Origin: Acanthochlamys bracteata
Lineage: Eukaryota; Streptophyta; Magnoliopsida; Pandanales; Velloziaceae
Assembly (NCBI GenBank): GCA_019914995.1
Contig: CM034144.1
Location: 2,357,489-2,421,488, forward strand
Direction: 5' to 3'
Length of the DNA stretch: 64,000 nt
The notes beneath the pieces were generated by a model. That model had not been told where the DNA came from. It was given only the letters and a program-made list of their open reading frames with translations, and did not search any database. A program made the translations under genes and the position numbers. Numbering within the stretch: position 1 is the first letter of the stretch; the number at the start of each line of letters is the position of its first letter. Of the stretch, positions 35,410 to 48,874 are shown one piece after another.

Positions 35410-38400
35410 CTAAAAGAATTGCTTGAATGACATGTATGGCATTTGTGCACTACTTCCTTGGGTAACCTTATAGTACCATGAATCCCATGCCTCCATGTAA
35501 TGAGCAAAATGCTCATGCATACCTGTGAAGAAAATGAGTTTACAAATTAGAGATCATGTATCCATAAATACATACAACTTATATACAAGTATTAAATAAG
35601 TTCAACTTACATCAAAGTAATTAATTTAAGGATTTCCCATATGCAAACTGGTCTAACACATTGGCTTCCTAAGCCTTCTCATTCTTTACCATTGTAAAAT
35701 TTGCATTTGCAGGTAAACACACTGAGCTGTGGAAGTTATATGAACCATCTGTATACCTCTAGGAAGACTTCTAATTTGAAAAGATTAGGTAAGATTTCAA
35801 ACCTTGATTGTGATAATGGGGACGGAATGAATAGGCTAAACTCTCCCAGTCATGAACGCTCTACCCTCTCCACCATAATTCGCTGGTGCTACACCAGGTT
35901 GAAATGGGCCAAAAATGTATTCCTCAGACCCTCCCAACTGCTTTTGTGCAGACAAATTACATTCCTTCAAGGCTTCATTTTTTGGTTGCTCAGTGAGAGG
36001 TGTCTTTGTTACACAGGAAAGTATTCTGTGCTTCTTGTCCAAATTGGTAAGATCAGTTCCAAAAGCTCTTTTCTTAGGCCGCTTTGAACTTGGAGGTATA
36101 GCAACTGTCACAGTAACAATGCCATTATTTGGCTTTCCACTAAACCCCAGCCACCGAAATGCTGGCTTCCTTGTCTCTGAGTGCTGTGTCTAACATATTT
36201 GAAGAAATTGGAAGATATGAGAAATAGCTTAAAATAACCTTGGCCTTCAGAATATAATTACTTTCAGATGATACCTTCTCTATGAGATTCATGGAGCACA
36301 GAACATTTCCTATGTCATAGAGTGGCCTAACGTTAGCAGCATTGCCTAAACAGGAAAAGATGAAGATCAAGATACTTTTATAATAAGAGGAAAGGAAACA
36401 ACAATAAAGCATTGGTAGTAAAACTAAGCCATACATTTCATCTGAGAAGTGTCATGACCATCGCCAAGCAGGAGTTTTGCAGCCTCCAACAGTGTTAAGG
36501 TATCTACCTGCCAAATCAAAGCATCATACAATCTCAGGAAAAGAATTTAAAACGGAAAACGAAACACTACCGGAAAGGAAAATGTTGGTAGTGAAAGTTT
36601 GGAATTACATCTGTTCTGAGGAAGAGTTTCACAAAGTTCTGCATAAGCTGGCCTAAAGACTTTTCCCTTTTGTTCTCAGGATCAATATGTTGCAATCTTA
36701 TATTGCAATTAACACAAAGAATTTAGCTACTCTAATAGGAAAAAGGAACTAAAATCTAAAACACATGAGGCATAACGGTTATGGCCTTGCTTTGGCTACT
36801 GTTTTGAGACCCATTTGTTGTCCGGCTGAGTTTTTTACCCACAAATTCATCTTCAACATCATCTTTCCAAACCTGATAAACAGTTTAATCCATGCAATAA
36901 TCAGGAACTATTGCAAAGCCAAAATTTCAATTCTTTCATTCTAGCTGAGTTCCATACTAAAAATGGGCCACAAAATTGAAATGAATAACTCAATGTAAAC
37001 CTACTTTTGAATCATCTGGAGCATTGCCGGAGGCTTGTTGTGGTGCCTCGTCCTAACATCATACAAGACAACTCCAGATTAGGGAAGGTTATAAAAACTT
37101 AGAAAGATTGAAATCAGCCCAATCAGATACAAAAGATGAGAGTCAAAATTTTGAAAAAGAAAGAAATTGATACCTTGAGATTCTCCAATGCTTTGGGGAT
37201 TCCTGAAAACCCAATCCACGAGTACTGGTTCTTTGCCTTTCTCACCAGAAGCAAAAAAGCAATCAAAGAATTAGCAGTGAGCAAACAAATTAAGAAGAAC
37301 TTCAAATAATAATATCGAAAGATTTATAATCAGAATCACACCCCGACACTTTCCAACACGTTAACAATATCGTAGATCCGGCACCTTTCCACATTCAATC
37401 TCCTTGCAGCATCAACCAGACTGATCAATTCAACATTGCTCCGATCGTAAAGTGCCACAAAGCTTCAAGAGAACAAACTCGACCGAAATCAGAACAAAAC
37501 AAAAATCATTTTTTTTTGAAACAGTTAGCTAGACATTTCTATTTTCAAGAAAAGGGAACTATGCCAGTAAAAGAATGATCAATTAAGGTGATGTCTGTTT
37601 TGCTTTATTTAGAGGTCCGGTAAATCCAACTACTGTAAATGGCTCTAATATGGTTTTTGAAGTAGTTATCCAACCACAGTAATTGGATTCATATTTTGGG
37701 GCTGCAATTGCTGCAGTTTGATGTGCCCAAATCTGCCGAGGTTGAAATCGCTGTAAATAGGAGCGGGTCTCTTTCCTCCCCAACTGTTTCATCTCTTTCT
37801 TCAAGTCTTTTCTCAGATCCTTCTTCCTAACTCAGTGCTCAAGATCATTGCTTTCCTGTCTCACGAATTCTTTTATCCTAGATCAATCTTGACAGTGGTT
37901 GCTCACTGACGAAATTGAAGATAAAAGGCTCAAAACCTATGATTCCATCTCTTTATTATCTTTTTCCTTGGCTTTACTTAAGCCCAGTGGAGGTTTTAGA
38001 TTTTTTTCCCTATTCTAAGTGAAACAGATTTATGAGTTGTAGCTACAGTAGTTTTTATTACTGGGATAACAAACATAGGCTTTAAAACTACCTGATTTGT
38101 GTTAGCTGCAAAAGAAACAACTCAAGATGTAATGCAAGTGCAGTAATTTGAGGTTCTTGTAAATGCAATTACTTGTAGTTAAAATTACAGGGAAGCAAGC
38201 AGCACCTAAATAAAAACAAAGAAAAAATGGAAAAAGATAGAGAATAAAAAGAACACTTGCAGATAACAAGATCAAGATGTGAAATTCAAATAAACAAATC
38301 CAGCCCAAAAAACCCAGATAAAAGAACCCCCCAAAAAAAAACAAAAATCAGATTAGAAAATGGGATAAGTTACAAGAAAATTCCCAAAAAATTTGGAAAG

Positions 38401-38535
38401 TCAAACAGACTCAAAAAGAAAGATCAAATTGTTTTACTTGTAACAAAGAAGACCAAGTGATTTCTGCTTCCTGCTGTACGCCTGCGTCTGGCTTCCGACT
38501 TCCATTGGAATAGATAGAGAATCAGCTGCCGCCAT
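35410..38535 (-). CDS. Atypical E2F, DP-E2F-like (DEL) repressor with two winged-helix domains
   Basis: DEL proteins bind E2F sites as monomers and repress cell-cycle and endocycle genes in the nucleus, competing with E2F-DP dimers. Proposed exons: 38438-38535, 37340-37462, 37174-37240, 37005-37052, 36786-36872, 36609-36674, 36435-36507, 36275-36345, 35865-36189 and 35410-35522, about 356 residues, the size of plant DELs. DNA-binding domain 1 starts at KQKSLGLLCYNF and runs through YDIVNVLESVG to KNQYSWIGFSGIP. Domain 2 runs from NKREKSLGQLMQNF through LLGDGHDTSQM to RKPAFRWLG. The C-terminal exon reads HFAHYMEAWDSWY, as in relatives. Two points are odd. The RRxYD DNA-contact motif is CRIYD in domain 1 (residues 60-64) and RPLYD in domain 2 (194-198). 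The acceptor of intron 2 and the donor of intron 5 (near 36786) do not fit well, so those borders are uncertain. No internal stop is needed. I cannot tell DEL1, 2 and 3 apart. Confidence 0.85.
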
Positions 38536-38859
38536 TGTTGTTCTTTTTGCCCTCTTTCTCAATTAATTGAAAGAAACAAGAAAAGAACAAAAAGGAAAAC
38601 AGAATCAGGAAAATGAGAGCGTGCTTGAATTTATCAAAACTAGGGAGAGTGCAGGTTTTGGTTAAAAGAAGACTGGAGAAGCAATGTAATCCGGACCGTT
38701 GAAATTTAATAAACGAAATTCTTTGGCACCTCGAGTGAGCCATTTGGAAATATTTTTCAAAATCAGTCAATTGACATCCTCACCTAGGTTATTTTCGCCA
38801 AAACTGGTTCGGCTCACTCGGTTTAAGTTTCTCGGCTATTTTCAATAAGCAAGTGTGGC
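38536..38859. promoter_or_regulatory. 5' flank of the DEL gene
   Basis: A leader rich in A/T and CT on the coding strand. No clear TATA box. TTTGGCGA on the minus strand (38796-38803) is one base away from an E2F site and is not called. Confidence 0.3.
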
Positions 38860-39890
38860 AATTCAGATTTCTAAATCAATGCCGAATCGATACTTATAAT
38901 AATCGAATCAAAATTATTCAACTCTAACTCGATTTATTTATTTTTATAAATCAAAATTATCAATCATAATCCAACTTATTTAATAATCGAATTAATTATG
39001 ATATATCTAAAAGAAAAATAATAATTTTGATAAAATATAAATTAAGTAAAAATTAGTTAAATTAAGATAAACTAAGAAATATATATATATATATTCAAAA
39101 TTTTTGCTATTATTCTCTAATTATTAAATAATATATACTATATAAATAAGAGTGACAAATTTTGATTCGATCCAAAAATTTGACCCGAAACCGATCCGAA
39201 AAAGTCAGGATCGGGTCAACCTTTAGCAGAGTTCGGGTCGACCCAAAAATGAACCGAACTTTTAAGTAGATTCGGATTGATCCCAAATTGATTTGTTTAA
39301 CTATTTATATAGTATATATTAATTAATAATTAGAAAATAATAGCAAAAAATTTGAATTTAATTTGTATATATATATATTTTAAATTATCTTAATTTAACT
39401 AATTTTTATTTAATTTATAAATTTTGTCAAAATTAATAATTTTTTTTTTAAATATATCATAATTATAATTTATATATATTATTATTAAAAATTAATATTT
39501 ATTATTTTTATTTTAATAATTTTAATTATTAAATGGATCGATCCGAGTTTGATCCGGTTATAAATATATTGGATTAGGGTTGATAATTTTGACCCATACA
39601 AATAAATGGGTCGGGTTATGATTGAATAATTTTGACCCGATTATTATATAAGTCGATTAGAAACTGACCCAGAAATTCAAAATTGCCATCCCTATATATA
39701 AATAATTAAATGAATAAAATAGTCAATATTGGGTCAATACGAACTTGATCCGAACCTGTTTAAATTTTCGGATCATTTTCGGACGATCCGAAATTGACCC
39801 AAATCCGACTAAGGCTTTATCAGAATTTGATTTTTACGAATCGGTTTTGAATCGGATTCGCAGATCGGGTCGAAAATTACTACCTCTAAA
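38860..39890. repeat. Cluster of hAT-like repeat copies in alternating orientation
   Basis: Three blocks resemble the element at 31360-31907: about 38860-39143 in reverse, about 39148-39695 forward (GAGTGACAAATTTTGATTCG... to ...AAAATTGCCATCCCTA), and about 39714-39890, a further partial one with GACGATCCGAAATTGACCC. They share GACCCGA / TCGGGTT words at the flanks and the same ATATATTATTATTAAAA-type core. The cluster could have come from insertion of one copy into another. Confidence 0.5.
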
Positions 39891-41383
39891 TAAGGGGTTT
39901 GTCATAAGAATTTATTAGAATTGATATAAGATTGTTTGAGGTTAGATTGAAAGAGTATATATGGAAAGTACTTGGCTTGGGTGGTGGGAGTCTGGGTTGG
40001 GAGATAGCAGAGGGAAAGGGTGAATCTGGATCATGTGATGGACAAGAATTGCGACTGGGGGGACGTTACGGTGCGCGCCAATTTTGTGAGGAGATCCTTT
40101 TTTTCGCTTTAATAAAACAATTTTATTGAAATAAGGCATTTATGGAATAGGAAATTATTTAGAAATCGCTAAAATGTAAACCTATTAAGTAGAAATGAAT
40201 AACTCTTAGGATTACTAAAATTTTATTTCAACTTTTAGTTTATTAATAAGCCTTCTAGATATTTTAAAATCTTTTAAGGTTTAAAAAATACAAATAAGCA
40301 TGTCATAATTTTTTTATGTATAATTTTGATTTTTTGAAGTACAAGTCAAATGTTAAATTTATTTCTCAAAAAGTTTTAAAAAAAACTTTTTTTTTTTAAA
40401 TTTATTTTTAAGAATTCCCGAAAGGTGTATTAAGACCTATTTTGGTCTAGTTTTTCATACCCTCTTTTGAATTTTTTAAGTTAAAAAACCCCACACATAG
40501 TACTGCCAAAAAATTGAGAATATCAGTAAGTTGTACACTATAGAATAATTGTATTTATAAACATTTCTTTAAAAGTTAAAAAAAAATTTTCTTTTTTCTT
40601 TAACTGTATTTATTCAGCTATCTAGAATAGAACTTCAATGAATATCTGCCTTCAGCATGAAATTCAATATCGCTATAAAGAGGCGAAATTAAATTATTAC
40701 CCAAGTACGATTTGTTAAATTTTACAGACAACTTATCACCACTTCATGTTGCTCTAACCCACAAGTGTTGAGTTGGTACATTTCTGAGTATCTAATATTA
40801 ATAACATATTTTAAATGTCCAAAAGTGAGTTCAACGAAATAAAAAGTGAGAAAATTTTTTAAGAAGTGAATGGAAGTGAGTTTAGTTTTATATTTTTAAT
40901 TTTATTTTAAAAATATTGAAAATAGAAAGTAGAATTTTTAACTTAAAGTGAAGAATTCCTAAATAATAAAATGGAAGTAAAAGTTTTAGTTCAATGAATA
41001 TTTACAATATATAAACTTTTTAGAATTTTAAATTTGACGGAAAGAACTAGAATTTTGAATATTTAAACATGCACAAACTACACCAAAATATGACTTCAAG
41101 TTATTTTATTAATACTGCTTATTCATTAAAATAATCATGATCTCCTCAATCTAAAAAAGTTGATACCACTTTACTCCAAAATTTAACTAATGAACTGCTC
41201 CTAGTTTTATATACGTTGAAGTGTAGTTTCTCTTAACAAAATATTACACGCTGTGGAACAATAATCTGCGTCTAATTTTTAAGTATCAACTAAGATGGAC
41301 TTCAGAAATTATTCTCTATAATCATACCAAAATATCTTGTCCAACTATGGGTGACTACAAGATCATCAAATTATATCAACAAC
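39891..41383. other. Intergenic AT-rich sequence
   Basis: The 65-codon frame at 39932-40129 is Gly-rich and matches nothing. The rest is AT-rich without genes or clear elements. Confidence 0.4.
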
Positions 41384-43337
41384 CACTACAACAAAATTGA
41401 CCTTTACGCACTGAAAAATACCGTCAAAAAATTTCAATCGTTAAAAATATCACTTACAGATTAAAATTAAATTTTGTCGATAAAATTTATATCATTACCG
41501 ACTAACAACTATCTTAATCAATAAAGTAGACACTTTACCGACCAACAAAAAACGTAGTTGGTAATTCATTTTCTTTACCGACCAAACGATAAATATCGGT
41601 AAAAAAAAGACTGAAAAGTAATATAGTCGGGATTTATCGACTACAAAATAATTCAGTCGATAATTTTACTAACTATAACTTTCTCAATCGGTAAATTACC
41701 AACTAATATATTTCAGTCGATAGTTTATTGACTGTAATCATTGTCATTCGACTGAAGTATTTTTCTAGTTTCAAAATTCAAATTACCGACTTGATTTGTT
41801 TTAGTTGGTAAAATCGTATTATGTCTATAAACCGAACTCGTTTTTCTCTTTCTCTCCCTTTGCAAGCAGTCTCCTCTGACCCCGATCTGTCGACGCGTGA
41901 TCATCGCGCCTATGCTCTTTTTCTCTGTGCAATTTGCTCCCCCTAAACGTACGATGTGATCTGACCGGGCCTTTATTTTTTCTCATCGACGGTCCACTCA
42001 AAGTGCACTCATGATGCGAACTTCTCCGTGATACCGAATCCATTCTCATTTTAGCACCATTCTATTTTTCTATTAATTTTAGCTTATGGGGATTATTAAA
42101 TATTGAACTTTATTAGATCTATCGAAGTAATTTTGTTTTTATTTGGAGTGTCTGATGAAGAAATTATGAGAGAATTTTGGATGAAACGATAGGAATTACA
42201 AAAAAAAATGAGAGGGAAAGTATGGAAACCCTTGAAGGATTCTCAGAACTGCTAGATCAGTTCACTGCATTGTGAGTTTCTTCTTCACTGTATTTTCTTC
42301 AACTAACAACAATGACTCAATCTCTCAAAATAGTTTCTTCTTCATTGCATCCTCTTCTGGACGGCGTACTCCCAAATGACAACCTTCTCAATTGAACAAG
42401 CCACCTATATGGACCGAAAGGCGGGTCTTTTGTGTGCCCTCAAGCTCGTTGTCGTTCTTCCTCTTCATCACCATCCTCTTGGTCACCCCTGTTCGATGAA
42501 GGAAGGAGATATGCTGCTCATCAACTGTTCGATGAAATGCTTGACAGAGTTCGAACCGTCAAGAAGGCTCAAGCTTTTTCTCTTCTTTAGTTGTTGGTGA
42601 CTTGCTTAATTATCTCAATGAATTGCCGATGCAATTTTATCAACATGTAATTATCTTTCTTCCTATGTGATGTGATTATTTTTTTGCTATTATCTAGTGA
42701 AGTTCTTTTGCTTTTCTAACATCAAGAGCTCTGAACATATTTGGCATTGCAAGCAGAATAGTGAGAAGCTTATGAAGTGTTTCTAACTTTGTGAACAACA
42801 AGAGATTCACATATGTTCTTTTTGGTGCAATGTTTGAGTTTTTTATTTTTTTAATTTTTTTGTAAAATCTTTGCTTCAATCTCAACAAAAGTTATTATCC
42901 TTTTGTTTATTCAAGACAGTTATGAATGATTTTCAAAATTATGAAAATTTTTGTACATTGATTGATGAAATTAAGAGCGCTACTACTGGTTGAACAGCAA
43001 AAACAATAATAAATTTATAGTGCTAAACTATCGCTACCGACTAAAACTTACAAAATTTTCAGTCAGTGATCTTACCAACTAGTAACTACAGCTGATACAT
43101 CATAAAATTGCAGACTATATGGTACAATCGGTAAGTTTAGCAAGTTAATGACTCAGAAATTTTCAATTGACAATGAACAGTTATTTGCTGACAGATTTTG
43201 TTAGTTGGTAAACCATTTAATGACAAATAATTGCGGACGGATTGCTAACATAATTTCAATCAACAAGTTTCTTTACAGACTAATTTTTGCCAAATACCAA
43301 CTATATATTTCAATCGGTAATGAGTATATTTGTAGTA
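41384..43337. mobile_element. Non-autonomous CACTA (En/Spm-like) element
   Basis: The left end is CACTACAACAAAATTGAC, a typical CACTA terminus. The right end, reversed, reads TACTACAAATATACTC with one base changed. Both flanks carry many sub-terminal units in both orientations such as ACCGAC, TCGGTAA and CAGTCGATA (about 41400-41810 and 43030-43325), the hallmark of this class. No transposase frame is present. The middle contains GC-richer sequence (about 41830-42050) and a PPR-like fragment, which look captured. A matching 3-bp target duplication is not visible. Confidence 0.65.
42303..42591 (+). pseudogene. Captured gene fragment with a PPR-like piece inside the CACTA element
   Basis: Across frames there is an ATG at 42311 followed by about 26 codons that read like a real N-terminus with a Ser/Leu-rich stretch. 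Further on (about 42500-42588) is RRYAAHQLFDEMLDR, which has the A..LFDEM signature of plant pentatricopeptide repeat proteins. A stop and a frame shift lie between. It could be a piece of a PPR gene picked up by the element. The match is short. Confidence 0.35.
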
Positions 43338-43599
43338 ATGAACTACTACATAACTCAAGTATGCACACAGCACACTTCTCTTATACTTGTGGTGACACAG
43401 TTCTCTCATACTTGTGGTAACTTTTTAGACTTTTTATAATAATTACACATTTTATGATAATTATAGGTATATGTTTTTTTTTTTCAAAAAGCTATAAATG
43501 ATTTTCTAAAAGGTTTACTTTTCAAAAAGTTTTACAATTTAGTTATTACCAACATGACCTTCATTTAAAGTATTATATATAATATAGTTCCTGTCGATG
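43338..43599. other. Spacer between CACTA-like and copia elements
   Basis: AT-rich sequence with no coding potential. Confidence 0.4.
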
Positions 43600-46500
43600 A
43601 AATCTAGAAACTATCATCCATAATCAGCCTAAAAGCATCGTAAGAACCTAAGCATGCGATGCATGGTGCATTTGAATCACCTTCATAGTTTCTTCTACTA
43701 CACCTCTAGTTAGGGCTATTGCCTCATTGACTAGAGACCGAGATTAAAAGCTATTTCAATTTTATTATTTACTTCAATACTTATATAAATACATATATAT
43801 AATTTTCATACATAATAAGTAAGGAGAGTTTTAAAATAAAGAAAAATATCTAATTCTAACAAAAGATATTTAATATAATCAAATTTAAATATTTGTTGAA
43901 TCATACCAACACTTACCTTTATGTGTGCAAGATATTATCGATACCCATCTTATTTTGTCAATATATCTTTTAAATGTGCTTTTAAACCACAAAAGATAAC
44001 TCAATCAACTTTACCTCTAATATCTTCTTGATAAAAAATATCGATCCACCTCAACATACTTGGTACAATCATACTGCACTAAATTATGAGCAATATTTAT
44101 TGCGACATTAATATCACAACAGGTTCATAAAATTTTTGGAGGAAAAGCAAGCTCCATCAATAATGTTCAAAACCATAAATTTCATAAACTCTATATGTCA
44201 TTTTTTGTAATCAGCTTCGCAAAAGATCAAGCAACCTCCTTTTGTTTGTTGCTCCTCCATACGATTAGATTACCACCAACAAACGTAAAATAGGTAGATG
44301 TGTAACGCTTATCTATTTTATCTCCTAATCTGCATTAGTGTACCCATCTATATTTGTATAATTATACTTTTGGATTAGTAATCCTCTACATGGTGCTGAT
44401 TTCAAAATTTTTAAAATTCTATTCGTAGCATCAATATGATCCAAACTTGTGCAACTCATAAACTAACTAACAGCACTCATTGTATAGATTATATCAACTC
44501 TAGTATGTGATAAGTAAATTAACCTACTAATTAATAGTTGATATTTCTCCTTAACTTATTGTACTTGATCAGTGTATTTTTCTAAATTATGATTCTCAAT
44601 AACTGGTTTATCTGTTAGTATGCATTTAGACATCCATATGTCTATTAATAAATCAAAAAATTATTTTTTTTTTTTGTGTAGAAAAATACCTTATAAAGAT
44701 CTCACAACTTAAGGTCTAGAAAATATTTCCACTTTTCAAATTTTTTCATCTCAAATTTAGAGGATAAATACTACTTTAATATTTGAATTTCATCCTTATC
44801 ATTACCTGTAACATTAACATCATTAATATAAATTACTAAAACAGTTATTTTATCATTCTGATTTTTCAAAGGATAATGTATGAGCACTATTACTCCGTCG
44901 ATAATCATATCTGCTCAAGACTTGAGTAAGTCTGTCAAACCATACTCGTGGATAGTTATTCAATCTATATAATGCATTTTTTAGTTTGCATACATAATAA
45001 GTTCTTCTTGATACACCATTCTACGTGAAAGCTCCATATCCAATTCTTCTTCTAATACACCATAAATAAATGTGTTCTTTTCATCAAACTGCTATAAGGG
45101 CCAATCAAAATTTGCTTATAAAGAAAGTAATATCCTTATGGTATTAATTTTTATAACCGGTGCAAAATCTCTTAACTATCCACTCCATAGATCATGGAGT
45201 ATCCTTTCACTATTAACCTTACCTTATACCTTTCGATTGTTCTATCTACTCTATGTTTAATGGTACATACCTACTTATAACTAACTGTTTAGTTCTATTT
45301 TGGTAGCGGTATTATGTCCCAAAGTAATATGTTTTGAAGAGCCTCCATCTCTTCATTCATAACTTAAATTCACTAAGAATTGGATAAGGCTTTTTTAATA
45401 TGAGCCGTAAGAGTCACAACTGTTATCTTTAGTGAATACCACATATGATGAGAACAGCCTCAGAAAGGATATATAGCTTATAATAAGATATCTTGAGACT
45501 GTTCAGTTTAATGAATATATCTTAGGAGGTTTTTAACGATTTCTTTTTTGTGGCAACTAATAACTCTTGTTGAAATTTTAGATTTATTCATAATAGTACT
45601 TTTGAGCCTTAGTACTTATCTCAAGTATATTCTAAGAAATTTGAGCGGATACTATTGGATATGAGAGAGGCGTTTATTCCACAACTTCAGCTGTTTTTAT
45701 TTCTTCCGTATTTTTTTATTAAAGTTTAGTAGTTCTAATCTCCTTCAAACCTGATTAATGACTCGCACGTTGTCTCTGACTTTTCTTAATATGCGTACTA
45801 AGTTCACTAGTAAATTAATTCATCATAACTTATATTTCGCTATGAAGATCTAGATGTGATGCAGATTTTATAAAATATATTTTTTGGATTCTTCATATAT
45901 CGCATTTATAGTCACAAAAGTATGACGTGTCAGAAGATTATAAAAATGATAATCTTTTTGCTGAGAACCATAACCAAGAAACATACATCTCTACACACAT
46001 AGACCCAATTTATCCTTTTTAGTTTTCTGCAAATGTATTAATGCAACAGATCCAAAATCCAAAATCCAAAATGTAAGTAAAAGAATAAAAGGAATAATAA
46101 TAAATGTAGATAAAATGTCAATTAGTGTCCGAAAATTTAAAATTATGGATGGCATGCAATTAATCAAATAAACTATATACTGAACTACATTTACCCAATA
46201 GTGCTTTGAAGCATGGGTTGTAAATACTAAAGCACAAATGGTTTTTAAGATATTTCGATTTTTTCTTCAGCCACCCTATTTTTTTGTGATATTTGTGGAT
46301 AAGAAAATTCATTAGTAATACCATACTGTTGAAGATAGGAACTCAAAGAGGGATTAATAGTCCTCAGCATCATCAGAGCGAATAATTCAAATAGAAAATA
46401 AAAATTGAGTCTACACCATCTTACGAAACTGTACAATATATCCACTACACCACTTTTATTCTTCACAATATATAAACATGTCATGATGTGGAATTACCCA

Positions 46501-48812
46501 CAAATATCGCAAACCGCCTAATGCTAGTAAGAGTCGTAGTCGAAGAGAAATCTCAAATATCCAAATGGAGTTGTTATTTTATTCATAATAGAAAAATACA
46601 ACACTCGTTGGCTATTAATAAGAATACAAATTTCACACTGAAGTTTAGACTTTTTGAAACCAGAAAATAAAGATAGTAACAAATATCTTAAGTAACCAAA
46701 ACGAATATGATGTGGTCATCGATGCCAAACCCAAACTTTAGTTTTTTTTTTAGTTTCGAATCCACGACTAATGTGAACTCTACCAGAACTAACATGTTCG
46801 AGAATAAACCTCCTCTTTTAGTAGCACGCCCAACTATTTTTAGTGTTTAAATATTCTAAAACAAGCAAAAATAGACAAACATAAGATAGATAGGGATGAT
46901 CAACTATATAAACCTCTCTTTTAATACCATGCCCACTTATCAACTGTCTAGTGATTTGTCAAAGATAAAATATTATTTGATAGAGAAGTAACAAGTAAAC
47001 AGTCCAGTAGAGATAGGGAAATAACATCATTGTGCCAACACCTGTCACTAGATAGCTATCTTATTGGAAAAAGTGTCACATTATTTCTAACTGTAACACT
47101 TATTGTTTGAAAATTTTTTAAATCAAATATCATATGAGCTATATCTATAGAATCTAAAATAGATCATGTATCTCATTGTGAATTTAAAACAATAAAGGCA
47201 AAACTTTGATTACTTGAAATTAGAGATTCTGAATTAACTTGAGACAACAAAAATAAAACAGGTGGAGCAACAAATGATATAGCATGTAAAGAATCATCCA
47301 ATATGAAGCCTGCAAGACCATATGCTATGACAAAGATCTTTTTATTTTGTTTCTTTTTTTTTTTTCAGTTACTCCAAGCAATCAGGATAACTAATTAATT
47401 TAAAGCATGAATCAAACTATGCCTAACTTTACCACAATGTCCTTCTTGTGCTTCAATCTTCTGTATTATCTTCACTCGGAATATATGATTCTTGTAGGCC
47501 ACAACAGCAATAACTATAATACTATTATCGTTAAAACCCATCATAACTACTTGTTGTTGGTCTTCACGACGAATATAGTTAGAAGATGCTTCTAATCCAA
47601 GGAATAGTTCTTTTCTGAGTAGATTATTGCTGGTTATCAAGTATATTATCATGTCTAGTAAACAAAAATATACAAACATTCTCTCTCAATCTCTTTTTTG
47701 TCGAACTGATATGTTATTAGTATAACACATTCTAATTGGATTGCAAGAATCCAATCTTACCATATGCTTTATAATTCTACAAAGTAGGTGGCTATAACAT
47801 ACCTACCATCTTGCTTCAATTTGAAAACTTACATGTTAATTCATATAACTGAGACAAAATAGAATCATCGTAAAAAGTTATAGACAATACAGTTCAAACA
47901 TCTCTCATATTGGAAAGCCGAATAAAGAGCTTCATCACAATTGGTTCCATAGAGTTTATCAACCACCCTTTGACAATAGCATTCTTGGTCCCCATCGGGT
48001 ATAAACATGATTAGTTTTTGAGGTTGCACTATTTCTCCAATCAAGTACTCCATCTTATCCTTTTCAACAACGTACATTCCCACAATGTGAAACCAAAAAG
48101 ACCAAATTATTAGTTTGAAAGATTTAGCTTAACGCTAATAGTAGAGGTCGAATCATATTATATACATAACAGGAGTAGTCATTAAAAAAAAAAGCAACTT
48201 GAGAGAGAGCATTTGAGTTTTCTATAAAGAAATAAAAAGATCTTTTTCCTGTCGGGTTAGGTTAGTCCAGTTTGGTTGATTTTCGGTCTAGATTGGGCCG
48301 GGCCTAATTCGATCGGGCTTGTTTGCTGAACAGAATCTCTATGATTTGGTCCTGGGTAATCTGACTTGGTGATAAATCAACTCAGACTGGTCCAAATCAG
48401 TTAAATCGTTCGACAGTAGGAGACGGCGGTCGGTCGAGCACAATAGCGACAGTTCGAACAATTGTAGTGCGAACAACTGCGATAGTGGCATCAGATCTGG
48501 CTCGAGGAGGCGGTAGTGATGACGGCTGTAGTAAGACACGGCAGCAACCACATGGTGAAACCCAAACATTGGTACGGTGGTCTTATTTTTTATAATTTGA
48601 TCTCAAATCTGGTAGTCGGATTTGCTTATATCGATCTGGTCGAAATTTCTAACCGTTACGATCGTATTTCTACAATACAGCGGAGCAATCTAGTCATGTT
48701 CTCACCATCGCAATTGTTATATCCACGACAGCAGCGTAGACATTTAGAATTTTACTCTTATATCAAGATGAAAATCTATTTCAATCTTATATTTACTTCA
48801 ATACTGATATAA

Positions 48813-48874
<62 letters not shown>

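Noticed and set aside
37123-37305. Open reading through the polypyrimidine tract before exon 3 of the DEL gene, which would add about 17 residues
   Set aside because: The extra residues would fall inside the conserved winged helix and are typical of an intron end. A short alternative AG is more likely.
38796-38803. TTTGGCGA on the minus strand upstream of the DEL gene as an E2F site
   Set aside because: One base differs from the TTTSSCGS consensus, and a single near-match in AT-rich sequence is weak evidence.
39932-40139. Overlapping 65-codon frames on both strands, one Gly-rich
   Set aside because: No family resemblance. Next to repeats and without gene signals.
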